A DNA stretch of 64,000 nt from Topomyia yanbarensis (Eukaryota > Arthropoda > Insecta > Diptera > Culicidae): NCBI RefSeq assembly GCF_030247195.1, contig NC_080671.1, positions 211,390,361-211,454,360 of the forward strand, read 5' to 3'. How positions within the stretch are numbered: position 1 is the stretch's first letter; each line of letters starts with the position of its first letter. The translations under genes were made by a program, and so were the position numbers. Below, in pieces: positions 24,131 through 36,272 of this stretch. The notes under the pieces are model-generated. The model was not told the origin of the DNA and ran no database searches. It was given only the letters and a program-made list of their open reading frames with translations.

Positions 24131-25352
24131 CGTCTGAATATTCCATCGTTTCGTTGGTGGTAGTGGTAGCGGTTCTTTTTGGTGGTGGGCTTAAGTTATC
24201 CGGTGAGGTTGTCGTTGGTTTGCTGAAAGGGGTGTGTTGTTTCTGTGGTCTTCCTCGTTTTGAGTCCGTATTTATCGCTGGTGAGTTGTTCCTGGATCGT
24301 GTTATTGGCCCGGCCGTGTGATTCGTTGGTTTTTGTTCTTTACTGTGCTGTGGTTTTTCTTGACTGGCGGACTGTTGTTTGATGTACGCCATCATTTGCT
24401 CAATTTTCTCGTCCTTGCGTTTGTTCTCTGCCAGAAGTTTAACGATCTGCGCATCCTTCTTCTTCATTGTCTGCTCCTGTTCTTTCAATTTATTCAGGAT
24501 CTCGTTCGGTTGTGCTGCAGCCTGGGCGTAACTTCCAAGATTTTGCTGTTCAGCTCGTTTGCGCGCTTCCGGGAATGTCAAATTGTCGCGAATTTTTATT
24601 TTTATGACCTCTACTTCCTTTTTGTAATTTGAACATTGGCGGTTTGTTGGTTGGTGATCACCTTTACAATTTAGGCAGAACTGGGGTGCTCGACATTTTT
24701 CTTCACCTTGATGTTCTCCAGAGCAATTAGGACAACGTTGCGGGCCAGGACAGCGAACACGAGTATGACCGTATTTGAAGCATCCGTAACAAAGCATCGG
24801 GTTTGGGAAGTACGGGCGGGTAGGGACGCGAAGCAAACCGATCTTCATGTATTCCGGGTATGTGGTCTTGCAGAAGGTCAAGATAAGCGCTGGCGTATTC
24901 ACTCTTTTCTCCTCTTCCTTTCGTGTAATTCGCTGTACACGAATCACACTCTGGCTTATAATTTCTTGTAAAACCTCCTTCTCTTCAAGGTGAATCAGAT
25001 CGTAGCAGGAAATAACGCATCTGCTTACGTTCAAATTCGGATGGGATTCAACCACAACATCAGTACCGTCAATGAGCTTGGTCATCTTCATCAGTTTGGT
25101 AACTTGGACTGGGTTCCGAACTCGAAGGGTATACCGTGTCCCTTGAGCTTCGGTATTCGCACCTTCAATTGGGCCTCCAGCGACAACCTCCACCGATTTA
25201 CCAATGACGAACGGGTTTCTTGGCAATGGTACGCCGTCTTTACCTGTCAGCTGCAGGAATGTCAGTTCACCAAATTTGTTCGTCGGATCCATAAATTCCG
25301 GTAATCTCCTTTAGCTTGACCCTCCCGGATCACCGCTACTAGCGGCCGCCAT
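24084..25352 (-). pseudogene. ORF1 of element D, stop at codon 14
   Basis: The normal start is the ATG at 25352, but the codon after GSS is TAA (25311-25313; AAA or AGA in sisters). The rest is open: from the internal Met of MDPTNKFGEL (25292) 402 codons run to the normal stop at 24084, with all three CCHC knuckles (CPNCSGEHQGEEKC type), the coiled coil and the basic tail. A shortened protein from Met21 is possible in principle. I class it as a pseudogene because the normal start is cut off. Confidence 0.85.
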
Positions 25353-25934
25353 CTTGGATTACACCACCAGACGTTGGAAACTGCTATGTGGCACGGTCAC
25401 CCGATACCAACCCCAAATGGACAAAAAAGGTGAAGAAAAGGAAAGATCTTACCTTATTTGCCCCTTCAACGTCGACTTTTTCGAAGTGTTCCAACACTTT
25501 TGGGCCACACTGTAGGCAGGCAGAATCGCAGCTACCTTTTTTTTCGCTTCTACGTTGCCTTCAATTTTTTTTCTTTTTTTAAAAACTTTTCGTTAGTTTT
25601 CCAAACTCGAAAAAAAAACTTGCTTCCAGCCCACCGTCACCGTCACACACGCAGCCGGCACAGCCAGTGAATGAAACTAGCCGGGCGACCGCCACAGCGA
25701 TGGCTGGTTGTTTTGATTTTATTGCCGCGTGGGTAAACTTAAATCCACTTATTTCAGCCGTTTCTTCACCGATTTTCGTGAAACTTTCACTGTCAGTCAC
25801 TGAAAAACCACTTCACTCGTGTTTTCGCTCAAAAATAAACCGCGAATATCGCGAAAAACACTGAAAAAACACAGTGTGAAATTTTCGAAAGCGCGTTGTA
25901 TGTACCGTACGGAACGGTGTTTCCAACTCAGATG
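25353..25934 (-). other. 5' leader of element D
   Basis: About 580 bp, non-coding, complete at its outer end (CCGTACGG palindrome, then CTCAGATG on the plus strand). Shorter than in C: the inner copy of the ACAGTG motif is deleted and the terminus is single. Confidence 0.75.
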
Positions 25935-25961
25935 AATAATAATTTGTTGTTGTTGTTGTTG
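25935..25961. repeat. D/E junction: (AAT)3 plus (TTG)6
   Basis: Three AAT units follow the complete 5' end of D, then six TTG units form the 3' tail of E. No other sequence lies between the two elements. Confidence 0.9.
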
Positions 25962-25969
25962 TTTATTAA

Positions 25970-26003
25970 TGACACTTTACACCAGAAGGGTGCATTCGTG
26001 TCG
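25970..26003 (-). promoter_or_regulatory. 3'-terminal hairpin of element E
   Basis: Inner stem CACC/GGTG with the 5-nt loop CTTCT. The outer stem CGACAC/GTGTCA has lost its terminal pair (G to A). Confidence 0.7.
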
Positions 26004-26056
26004 GAAAGTTAGTTTCAATTTCGCTTTCACAAACATTAATTTACAATACAGATTTT

Positions 26057-29000
26057 TCAAATTTTTTTATACAGATTTGTTTTCTTGAGGAAGTTTAGCA
26101 ATTTCTCTTCGTTGTCTCTGTTGTTGCATAAAGTCACTCGTAGACTCGTCGATTCAATATCGTTCTTCTTCCTGGCTTCGTCGTACCTCCTACAGTGGAG
26201 GATCACATGACGGACGTCAGTAGTTACCCCGCAGCTGTCGCAAACCGGTGGGGCTTCTTTTTTCAGCAGGAATTCGTGCGTCAATCGGGTATGCCCTATT
26301 CGCAAGCGCGTTAGCACTCGTTGGTCGGCCGAATTCTCGCGGTCAGTCCACTTTGTTGTGTTGAATTTTACTTCGCGCAGTTTCACCTCGGTGGACGCTG
26401 ACCACCGCTGGTACCATCGAGTTCGGATAGTTGTTTTGATTTGACTAACGGCATCTGCTCCGGGAACGGATATTTCCAATGGGGGAACGCCCCTGGCTTC
26501 TCCTGCAAGTCGGTCTGCCTCTTCGTTACCGCGGATGCCAGTGTGACCTGGGATCCAGCAAAGATTGATTGGACGGTTCCGAAGCATGTTTTCAATCTGT
26601 TGGATCCACGGGTGCTGGGATGTGCCGGCTTCGATTGCTGATAAACAGCTAGCCGAATCTGACATGATCAGCAAATCGCTAGACGTGTGGTATGCTGTTA
26701 GCGCTGTTTTTATTTCAAATGCCTCGGCTGAGAAGACGCTGCATTGCTGTGGAAGACCTAGTGACTGTTGATAATGTTCTCTGAAAACTCCCGCGCCGAC
26801 AGCGATATCGTCTTTCGACCCATCTGTGTAAACGACTGATGATCGGCTGAAACGTTCTGTCAGTAGCTCCTGAACGACTGGACGGACAGTATCCGAAGGA
26901 TCTCCGGCTTTTACGCGTTTCTTGATGTCCCACACGATCTGGGGTTTGGCTTCGTACCACTTTCGAGTAGTTAGCCGCGTGCGGGAGCAGATTTTTGGAA
27001 GAGGCGTTCCGACCATCTCCACCAAACGACTGGAAGCTCGATGTACCAAGGGAAGAGCAGCATTATCCCTACTATTCTCTAACATACGGATAGCCAATCG
27101 TGCGATGGTTTGGAGGACAAGCAGATCGAACGGCAAAGTACCTGCTTCAGCCATAATGGCTAGAATTGGACTCGTGACGTATGCACCGGATGCAAACCTT
27201 ACCATCCTGTCGTATGTAGGTGCGAGTGTTTGGGCGACGGCATCTCCTCCTCTGCTTACGAGCCCCATGCCATATAGTAATCGAGATGTGACAATTGCTG
27301 ACCCGATTTGAAGTAAAGAAGTGCGTTGACCACGGGGTAGCTTGGCGCCGATCATCTTCAAGATACGCAGCCTGGATTCGCACGTCTTCTTCGTCATTTT
27401 GCAATCCGCTTTAAAGTTGAGCGATCGGTCGAGAGTAACACCGAGGGTTCTCAGCAGCGTTTGTGTTGGAACGGCTACACCATCTACCTTTATCGCCTGT
27501 ATGGGTTCACGGCGTACGTTAGGGCTGCAATAGAAGATGCTGGATTTCGTTGCAGATATCGTAAATCCAACACTTCTCGACCATTTATCGACGGCTTTCA
27601 CTGCGGCCTGAAGTTTTCGATGGAGCGACTGGTCTTTCTTCCCCCATACAAGGAGCAGGATATCGTCGGCGTACAGCAACACTTGTACGGAATTCGGAAC
27701 GACACGGAAGATGGGTTGGATAGCCACGAGAAATAGTGTAACAGAGAGCACTGAGCCCTGTGGTACACCGTTTTCCAGCGGATGTGCTGGCGACAAATGC
27801 CCCTCTACGTTGACCTGGAACGTTCTCTCTGCCAGAAAACTGTTGACAATGTTTATCATCCTTCCACGTATTTGCCATTTCTGCAGTGTTCGTAGGATGC
27901 CATATCTCCAGGTGGTGTCGTACGCCTTGGCCAAGTCTAGCGACGCTATCAGACAGTGCTCGTCACGGTCGGGTAATGACCTCTCCAACTCCGCAAAGTA
28001 TGTGTCAGTACCCCGACCAGATCTGAAGGCATGTTGTCGTTTGTCGAGACGCCCGTTCGACTCTAGTTCGGTGGTTAACCGTCGGTTGACGATTCGTTCG
28101 AACACCTTCGCCATACAACTAGTTAACGTGATTGGACGGAATGCAGCTGGACCCGCGTCATCCGAGCTTGGCTTTGGAATTGGTACGATGATTCCGGTTC
28201 GCCAACAGGGTGGGAATACGCCACTGCGCCATGTTCTGTTGAAAAGTTCCAACATGGCAGTTTTCACAGACAATGGCAGTCGCTGAAGCATTGGATAGCC
28301 GATGCAGTCCGGTCCTGAAGAGCCACTTCTTCCTCTGTCGAGTGCCCACAGCAATTCATTCAGGGTGAAGTCCGAATTGTAAATATCATCACTATCTGGC
28401 GAGAAGTTTATGCGGTTTCGTTCGGCCTTTTCTTTCTCCCTCTGGAACAACGACGAATAGCTGGAGGTTGCGGATCTTTCGCTGTAGTGTTGCGCCAGTT
28501 CTTCAGCTATTTCTTCTGGCTTATCCGTGTAACCATTGGACCGCTTGATGACAGTTGGGCGGTGTTGGCGTTTCCCTCTCAACGTGTTCACTGTCTGCCA
28601 CATCTCCGACGTAGTTGAACTTGGAGATATCTTCGAAGTCTTCCCATGATTTTTTCTTGGCGTCATGGGTAGACTTTCTTGCTGCTGCCCGTGATTCCTG
28701 GAAGCTTTTCAGTGCATCCGCTTTTCGTGGGTCCTCTGCTGGTATACGCTTCAGTGCTCTAAGTGCTTTTCTCCGATTTTTGACAGCTGCTTTCACCTCC
28801 GGACACCACCACGGAACCGCTTTGGGACCGACTCTGCCGGTAGTGCGAGGTATCGCGGTGTTTGCTGGTCTAATCAACCGGTCAAAGAAACAGTCGATTG
28901 ATATTTCGACGCCCGGTCGAATAGCGTTGGCGGTCAATCGCTCGTAGGTTGTCCAATCTGCTTGGTCGTAAATCCAATTCTTTCTTTTCGTTGGGATAGT

Positions 29001-30752
29001 CGACAGTCCGGGAATGGAAACGAGAATGGGAAAGTGATCACTGCTGTGGGTGTCCGGAAGTGTTCGCCAAACAAATTTCGCAGCCACCGATTCGGAGCAG
29101 ATCGAGAGGTCAATAACCGAAGTGATACCGGTAGCTGGGTCAATCCGAGTGTGCGAGCCGTCGTTGAGGATGAGTAATCTTTCCGATAGCGTTTTTTCGG
29201 CGATGAAGTGGCCTAGTGCGGTAGATTTCATAGAACCCCAGCAAATATGGTGCGCGTTAAAGTCGCCTAGTACCAGCACTGGACGTGGAAGCTTGTCGAG
29301 GAAGTCACCCAGCCGTTCTTGACACTGTTGAGTATTGGGAAGGACGTAGATCGACACCACCGTCATTTGCTGTGGCAGTTGGATCCGAACTGCGATAACT
29401 TGTATACTGTCATCGATATCAATTCGTTCGAATGGAACACCATCCCGAATGGCAAGACCTACTCCTTGTTGCCAGTATCGACAACTCCCAGTTTTCAGCA
29501 AAAGAGTGTAGTTGTTGCCAATGAAATCTGCTGCGACTACTCGGTTGTCAACTTTTGTTTCCTGAAGCGCTATCAGGCTCGGTCCGTACTCGCAGATCAG
29601 CTGTTTTAGCTCGCTGATGTTGGTTCGCAGGCCCCGAATGTTCCATTGAAGGGCGAAGCATCTGCTGTCTCGATTGGCGAAAGTCGCTGACGAAGACGAT
29701 GTTGATAGCGAAGGTGATTGCATGCGGGTTCTCGCCGGTGTGTTTCGTTGGTACCGGGACGTGGTTGCGCTGATTTCAACCGGGATATCGGTGCTCTGAT
29801 GCTTCTTCTGTTGTTGCGGTGTATCTTCGCCGGCGGAAAGCCAGGAGGAGAATTGCGAGGACTGTATATCTGGGAAGTAGGGTCAGTCCTCTTCCCCCCG
29901 GTCGATTCCTTCATGATGAAGTGGGGAAGCTACTTTCTTCTCTTCTTCCCCAAACCGGTTACTCGTTCGATGCGTGCTGGTCATATCTGTAACGGGATAA
30001 ACTGCAACAGAATCCGTTCGTGAGCGAGGTGGAATAGGACTGACCTGTGGGACGTCTAGCCCCACAGTGCCAGCCGCTGTCGAAACTACTACACGATTAC
30101 TTTCAGAATTTCCGACAGCGACCGGCACTGGGGAAAGACTTTGTGTAGTTTTCGTTGTCTGCTTCGACGCTACTGTGACAGCTGTTCCATCTCGAAACGG
30201 ATATCTCGATGGACCTTCTCCGGGCGACAGCGAGTGGTGATGTGGAAGGAGCGTATCGTCGATGTTGTCAGTCAAACCTGGAAGAACATCAGAAGAAGCA
30301 GTACCTGCAAGGGGATTGACAATTTCGGAACTGACCTGAGGAAGGTCCAGCCCCACAGTGCCAACCGCTGTCGTACAAACTACACTATTATACTCACGAA
30401 CACCGACTGCGGTCGGCACTGGGGATAGACTTTGTGTAGTTCTGCTGATCTCCTTCTGTTCGTCGATCGTGGGTTTTTGGTCTGCTGGTTTACAAGTTGT
30501 AGTGGTGAAATCGGTGTTCCTATCGGCCACAGAGGTGAATTCACTATCAACGGGTTGGGGTATGACGGCCCGGATAGTTCCTTCATCCTGCTGTGCTTGC
30601 GTTGGAAGGAGTACTACACTTTCCTCTCTTCCAAACCGATCTATCTCGTGGCCAGTATTCGTGCGTGGGTTGTCGTTGGTATCCAAACGTTGATGAAAAT
30701 GAGAATTATCGAAGAGGCTGGCTAGGAGGCGTCTCGGTAATCTCAATTTCAT
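26057..30752 (-). pseudogene. ORF2 of element E, nonsense and frameshift
   Basis: ATG at 30752. A Cys codon in the extension (EEDCPY in sisters) is TGA at 29883-29885; G has the same stop. A 5-nt deletion at about 28635, between endonuclease and RT, shifts the frame. The 869-codon frame after it is open to the stop at 26057, with RT (YADD), RNase H (VYTDGS, GNEEADRLAG) and the C-terminal CCHC motif. So the RT-RNase H part is intact but not joined to an open endonuclease region. Confidence 0.94.
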
Positions 30753-31964
30753 CGTCTGAATATTCCACCGTTTCGTTGGTGGTAGTGGCAGCGGTTCTCT
30801 TTGGTGGTGGGCTCAAGTTATCCGGTGAGGTTGTCGTTGGTTTGCTGAACGGGGTGTGTTGTTTCTGTGATCTTCCTCGTTTTGAATCCGCATTTATCGC
30901 TGGTGAACTGTTCCTGGATCTTGTTATTGGCCCAGCCGTCTGATTCGTTGGTTTTTGTTCTTTACTGTGCTGTGGTTTTTCTTGGCTGGCCGACTGTTGT
31001 TTGATGTACGCCATCATTTGCTCAATTTTCTCGTCCTTGCGTTTGTTCTCTGCCAGAAGTTTAACGATCTGCTCATCCTTCTTCTTCATTGTCTGCTCCA
31101 GTTCTTTCAATTTATTCAGGATCTCGTTTGATTGCGCTGCAGCCTGGGCGTAACTTCCAAGATTTTGCTGTTCAGCTCGTTTGCGCGCTTCCGTGAATGT
31201 CAAATTGTCGCGGATTTTTATTTTGATGACCTCTACTTCTTTTTTGTAATTTGGACATTGGCGGCTTGTTGGTTGGTTTACAATTTAGGCAAAACTGGGG
31301 TGCTCGACATTTTTCTTCGCTTTGATGTTCTCCAGAGCAGTTAGGACAACGTTGTGGGCCAGGACAGCGAACACGCGTATGGCCGTATTTAAAGCAACCA
31401 TAGCAGAGCATCGGGTTTGGGAAGTACGGGCGAGTTGGGACGCGAAGCAAACCGATCTTCATGTATTCTGGGTATGTGGTCTTGCAGAAAGTCAAGATGA
31501 GTGCTGGCGTATTCACTGTTTTCGGCTTCTTTACGTGTAATTCGCTGCACACGAATCACTCCCTGGCTTATAATTTCTTGTAAGACTTCCTTTTCTTCCA
31601 AGTGAATCAGATCGTAGCAGGAAATAACACATCTGCTTACGTTCAGATTCGGATGGGATTCAACCACAACATCAGTACCGTCAATTAGCTTGCTCATTTT
31701 CATTAGTTTGACCACTTGGACTGGATTCCGAACTCGAAGGGTATACCGTGTCCCTTGAGCTTCAGTATTCGCACCTTCAATTGGGCCTCCAGCGACACCC
31801 TCCACCGATTTACCAATGACGAACGGGTTTCTTGGCACAGGTACACCGTCTTTACCTGTCAGCTGCAGGAACGTCAATTCGCCGAATTTGTTCGTCGGAT
31901 CCATGTATACCGGCAATCTTCTTTGACTTGACCCTCCCGGATCACCGCAACTATCGGCCGCCAT
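30706..31964 (-). pseudogene. ORF1 of element E, two frameshifts
   Basis: ATG at 31964 (MAADSCGDPGG). A 2-nt deletion near 31517 shifts the frame before the knuckles. An 8-nt deletion near 31278 shifts it again inside the third knuckle, after FCLNCK. The 8-nt deletion is also in G and J. The coiled coil and basic tail survive as a separate frame of 165 codons ending at 30706. Confidence 0.92.
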
Positions 31965-32665
31965 CTTGGCTTACGCCACCAGACGTTGGAAACTGCTATG
32001 TGGCACGGTCACCCGATACCAACCCCAAATGGACAAAAAGGTGAAGAAAAGGAAAGATCTTACCTTATTTGCCCCTTCAACGTCGACTTTTTCGAAGTGT
32101 TCCCACACTTTCGGGACACACTGTAGGTGAGCAGTGTCGCTACTGCTTGTTTTCCACTTCTACACAGCCAAGAGAAGCGAACTGAATGAATTTCGCCAAG
32201 AAAAAAACGCATTTTATTGTTCCAACTTTTTTGGCACGCACTGTAACGTCCAATTTTTTTGATCCGCACTGTACTATACTCAACTACCACCAATGCGCAA
32301 GTCAAAAAAAAACTTTTCAGGTTTTTTACGACTTCAAAAATATCTCCCGTTCAGAGCACCGTCACTCTCACGACTGGCATCCACAGCACGTGAATGAACT
32401 GGCCGGGCAGCCTCGCGGGTAGGCACAGCGATGGCTGTTTGTTTACCTATAGCACCGCGTGGGCAAAACTAAAAATTCACTTTTTTCAGCCGTTTCTTCA
32501 CCGATTTACGTCAATCTTTCACTGTTCACCACTAGAGAACCACTTCACTCGTCTATTCGTCGTAAATTGGACCGCGGTTATCGCGAAAAACACGGAAAAA
32601 CACGGTATGAAATTTACGAATGCGCGTTGTATGTACCGTACGGAACGGTGTTTCCAACTCAGATG
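31965..32665 (-). other. Complete 5' leader of element E
   Basis: About 700 bp without a gene. Carries both ACAGTG motifs (near 32099-32127 and 32219-32248) and one copy of the 5' terminus, ending at CTCAGATG. Confidence 0.75.
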
Positions 32666-32694
32666 AATAATAATAATAATTGTTGTTGTTGTTG
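32666..32694. repeat. E/F junction: (AAT)5 plus (TTG)5
   Basis: Five AAT units after the complete 5' end of E, then the short TTG tail of F, which continues as TATTTTATTAACGAC instead of TTTATTAACGAC. Confidence 0.88.
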
Positions 32695-32705
32695 TATTTT
32701 ATTAA

Positions 32706-32738
32706 CGACACTTTACACCAAACGGTGCATTCGTGTCG
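32706..32738 (-). promoter_or_regulatory. 3'-terminal hairpin of element F
   Basis: Both stems are kept (CGACAC/GTGTCG and CACC/GGTG) while the loop is only 4 nt (GTTT). Confidence 0.75.
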
Positions 32739-32799
32739 GAAGAAGATTAGTTTCCAAAATCCTATCAACATAATAAAACAATTTACAGTTCATTATTTT

Positions 32800-35700
32800 T
32801 CACATTCGTTTATACAAATTAGTTTCCTTGAGGAAGCTTAGCAGTTTGTCTTCGGTGTTCGTATTGTTGCCTAAAGCTACTCTTAGGCTCGTCGAATCGA
32901 TGTTGTGCATCCTTCTAGCATCGTCGTATTTTCGGCACTGAAGGATTATATGACGAACATCTACGGTTACCCCGCAGCAGTCGCAAACTGGTGGGGTTTC
33001 TCTCTTCAGAAGGAAGTCGTGCGTCAATCGGGTATGCCCTATTCGCAACCGGGTGAGCACTCGTTGATCAGCCGAACTCTCGCGGTCAGTCCACTTTACC
33101 GTATCGAATTTTATTTCGCGAAGCTTCACTTCAGTGGATGCAGACCATTGACGGTACCAGTGATTTCGGATAGCTGATTTTACCTGATTGTTGGCGTCTG
33201 CTCCCGGAATGGCTATTTGCAAAGGGGCACTACCCCTGGCTTCTCCTGCGAGGCGGTCTGCCTCTTCATTCCCGCGAATTCCAGCGTGTCCTGGAATCCA
33301 GCAGAGATTGATTGGACGATGTCGTATCATGGTTTCAATCTCCTGGATCCACGGATGCTGGGACGTGCCAGCTTCAATTGCCGATAAACAACTGGCTGAG
33401 TCTGTCATTATTAGCAGATCTTTGGAAGTGTAGTACGAAGTTACCGCTGTTTTAATTTCAAACGCCTCGGCCGAGAACACGCTGCACTGTGGCGGAAGAC
33501 CAGTCGACTGCTGGAGATGTTCTCCAAACATTCCCGCGCCTACTGCGTCGTCGTCTTTCGATCCGTCGTTATACACAACCGATGAGAGTTGCTGAAGTGA
33601 GCATTCAGGAGTTCCTGAACGACAGGACGGACCACTTCAGAGGGATCTCCGGCATTCACACATCTTTTGATACCCCATACGACGTGGGGCTTGGGCTCGT
33701 TCCACTTTCGGGTCGCTAGTCGCGTTCGAGTACAAATATTTGGTAGGGGCATTCCGATCACCTCTGACAGTTCTTCGGAAGCTCGACGTACTAGTGGGAG
33801 ATCCGCTTTATCTCTGCTTTTTCCAGCATACGGATGGACAATCGGGTTATGCTTTGGAGAACGAGGAGATCAAATGGTAAGGTGCCTGCTTTGGCCATGA
33901 TGGCTAAAATCGGACTTGTAACGAATGCACCTGATGCAAATCTTACCATCCTGTTGTAGGTGGGCGCGAGAGTTTTTGTGACAGCATCTCCGCCCCGACT
34001 AACGAGTCCCATCCCATACAATAGTCGCGAAGTGACAATGGCGGAGCCGATTTGTAGCAAGGAAGTTCGTTGACCACGTGGTAGCTTTGCTCCGATCATT
34101 TTCAGGATACGTAGCCTGGATTCACATGCCTTCTTCGTTAGCTTGCAATGCGCTTTGAAGTTCAGCGATCTGTCGAGAGTGATACCGAGGGTTTTCAGTT
34201 GATTTTTTGACGGTATAGCTACTGTATCTATCCTGATGGATTGCGTGGGCTCACGGCGGGCATTCGGGCTACAGTAAAAGATGCTGGATTTTGTTGCTGA
34301 TATCGTGAATCCAACACTTTTCGCCCATCTATGAACGGATTTTACTGCTGACTGTAGCTTTCGATAGAGTGGTTGTTCTTTTTTGCCCCGCACTACAAGA
34401 AGGATGTCATCGGCGTACAATAGCACTGTCACGGTATTCGGAACCACCCGGAAGATAGGTTGGATTGCTACGAGGAATAGAGTAACTGAGAGCACAGAAC
34501 CCTGTGGTACACCATTTTCCAGCGGTAGCTTGCGCGATAAATGCCCATCGATGTTAACCTGGAACGTTCGCTCTGAAAGAAAGCTAGTGAGCATGTTTAT
34601 CATGTTTCCGCGTATCTGCCACTTTCGTAATGTTCGCAGGATGCCGTATCTCCAAGTGGTGTCGTACGCCTTAGCCAAGTCAAGCGATGCTATCAGACAG
34701 TGCTCGTCACGATCGGGTAATGACCTCTCCAACTCCGCAAAATATGTATCAGTACCCCGGCCGGATCTGAAGGCATGTTGTCGAGTGTCTAGCCGCCCGT
34801 TCGATTCAAGCTCGGTAGTTAACCGTCGATTCACCATCCGCTCGAATACCTTCGCCATACCGCTCGTTAACGTGATTGGTCGGAAAGCAGATGGACCCGT
34901 GTCGCTCGAATTCGGCTTTGGGATTGGCACAATAATTCCAGTTCGCCAACAGGATGGAAATACACCACTGCGCCAAACCCTGTTGAAGAGCTCCAATAAA
35001 GCAGTTTTCACCGACAATGGTAGTCGTTGTAGCATGGGATAACCGACTGAATCCGGACCTGTAGAATTACTTCGTCCTCTGTCGAGCGCCCATACAAGCT
35101 CATTCAAAGTGAAGTCGGAGTCATAGATGCCGTCGGTATCTGGTGAAAAGTTGAAACGGTTTCGTTCGGCCTTTTCCTTCTCAATTTGAAACGAAGGAGG
35201 GTAGCTGGATGTTGCCGATATTGCGCTAATGCTCTGCTAGTTCTTCAGCCACTTCTTCTGCACTATCCGTGTAGCCATCTGAACGTTTAATGACGGCTGG
35301 GCGATGCTGACGTTTTCCTCTTAACGCGTTCACTGTCTGCCACATTTCCGATGCAGTGGAGTTTGGGGATATTTTCGCGACGAATTTCTCCCACGATCGT
35401 TGTTTGGCATCACGGATTGATTTTCTTGTTGCTGCTCTTGTTTTCGTGGGTCCTCCATTTCGATACGCTTCAGTGCTCTGAGTGCTTTTCTTCGACTTTT
35501 TATGGCTGCTTTTACGTCCGGAAACCACCACCAGGAACTGCCTTAGGTCCGACCTTTCCGCTGCTTCTGGGTATTGCAGTGTTTGCTGCAGTCATCAAAT
35601 GATCGACAAAACGGTCGATTGACATTTCGACGCCCGGTTGTATAGCGTTGGCGGTCAATCGTTCGTAAGCCGTCCAGTCCGCTTGGTCATAAATCCATTG

Positions 35701-36272
35701 TCGCCTTTTTGTTGGAACATGTGAGAGCCCGGGGACGGAAACGGTTATGGGCAGGTGGTCACTGTTATAGGTGTCTGGAAGTGTTCGCCAGGTGAATTTC
35801 GAGGCCACAGTAACGGAGCAAATTAACAGGTCGATAGCTGAAGTAGCACCGGTGGCTGGGTCGACTCGTGTATGCGACCCATTGTTAAGTATAACTAGGT
35901 GTTCTTCCAACGTTTTTTCTGCGATGAAATGACCTAGTGCGGTCGATTTGTTGGATCCCCAGCATATGTGATGAGCATTGAAGTCACCTAGCACTAACAT
36001 AGGACGTGGAAGCTGTTCGAGAAGGTTACATAGTTTTTCTTGACACTGTTGAGTACTGGGAGGAATGTATATTGATACCACCGTCATTTGCTGTGGTAGT
36101 TGAACCCGAACTGCGATCGCTTGGATATTTTTATCGACGTCAATCCGCTCAAAAGGCACTCCATCCCGAATGGCCAGGCCCACTCCGTGTTGTCAGTGTC
36201 GACAGCTACCAGTCTGAAGCAACAGAGTATAGTTCTTGCCGATGAAGTCGGCTGGAATCACTCGATTGTCCA
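32800..36272 (-). pseudogene. ORF2 fragment of element F, many lesions
   Basis: Partial ORF2 from the endonuclease to the C-terminus. Lesions: the Trp of the YWQQG motif is TGA (36193-36195); a 2-nt insertion in the PWWCPEV motif near 35530; a deletion of about 30 nt near 35443; 2 nt lost near 35228; further frame changes near 33800 and 33590. Open pieces hold the RT (438 codons, YADD) and RNase H (258 codons, reading VYNDGS where other copies have VYTDGS). Most of these lesions are shared with H, so they were present before the duplication. Confidence 0.92.

Larger units (their letters stand above)
25944..32665 (-). mobile_element. Element E: full-length, inactivated
   Basis: About 6.7 kb. 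The 3' UTR type matches A. ORF1 has two frameshifts, ORF2 a stop and a frameshift. From about 26452 rightwards it is the first copy of a tandem segmental duplication; G is its duplicate. Confidence 0.94.
26452..36272. repeat. Segmental duplication, first copy (E without its 3' end, plus the 3' half of F)
   Basis: This 9.8-kb block corresponds, element by element and lesion by lesion, to 36271-48249 (G and the 3' half of H). Shared marks are the TGA in ORF2 of E/G, the 8-nt ORF1 deletion, the (AAT)5 junction and all main lesions of F/H. The breakpoint joins F at an endonuclease codon to the RNase H region of G with a 2-nt overlap (CA). Confidence 0.9.
32680..36272 (-). mobile_element. Element F: 3' half only, cut by the duplication breakpoint
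   Basis: From the TTG tail to the endonuclease region of ORF2. ORF1, the leader and the ORF2 N-terminus are absent. Nearly identical to the matching part of H. The 3' UTR type is specific to F and H. Confidence 0.93.

Noticed and set aside
34383..35042. Long open frames on the plus strand opposite the RT domain (about 190-220 codons; also near 1602-2177, 14074-14649, 27711-28286, 46330-46989)
   Set aside because: They recur at the same place in every copy and only mirror the codon pattern of the RT on the other strand; no start context or known domain.
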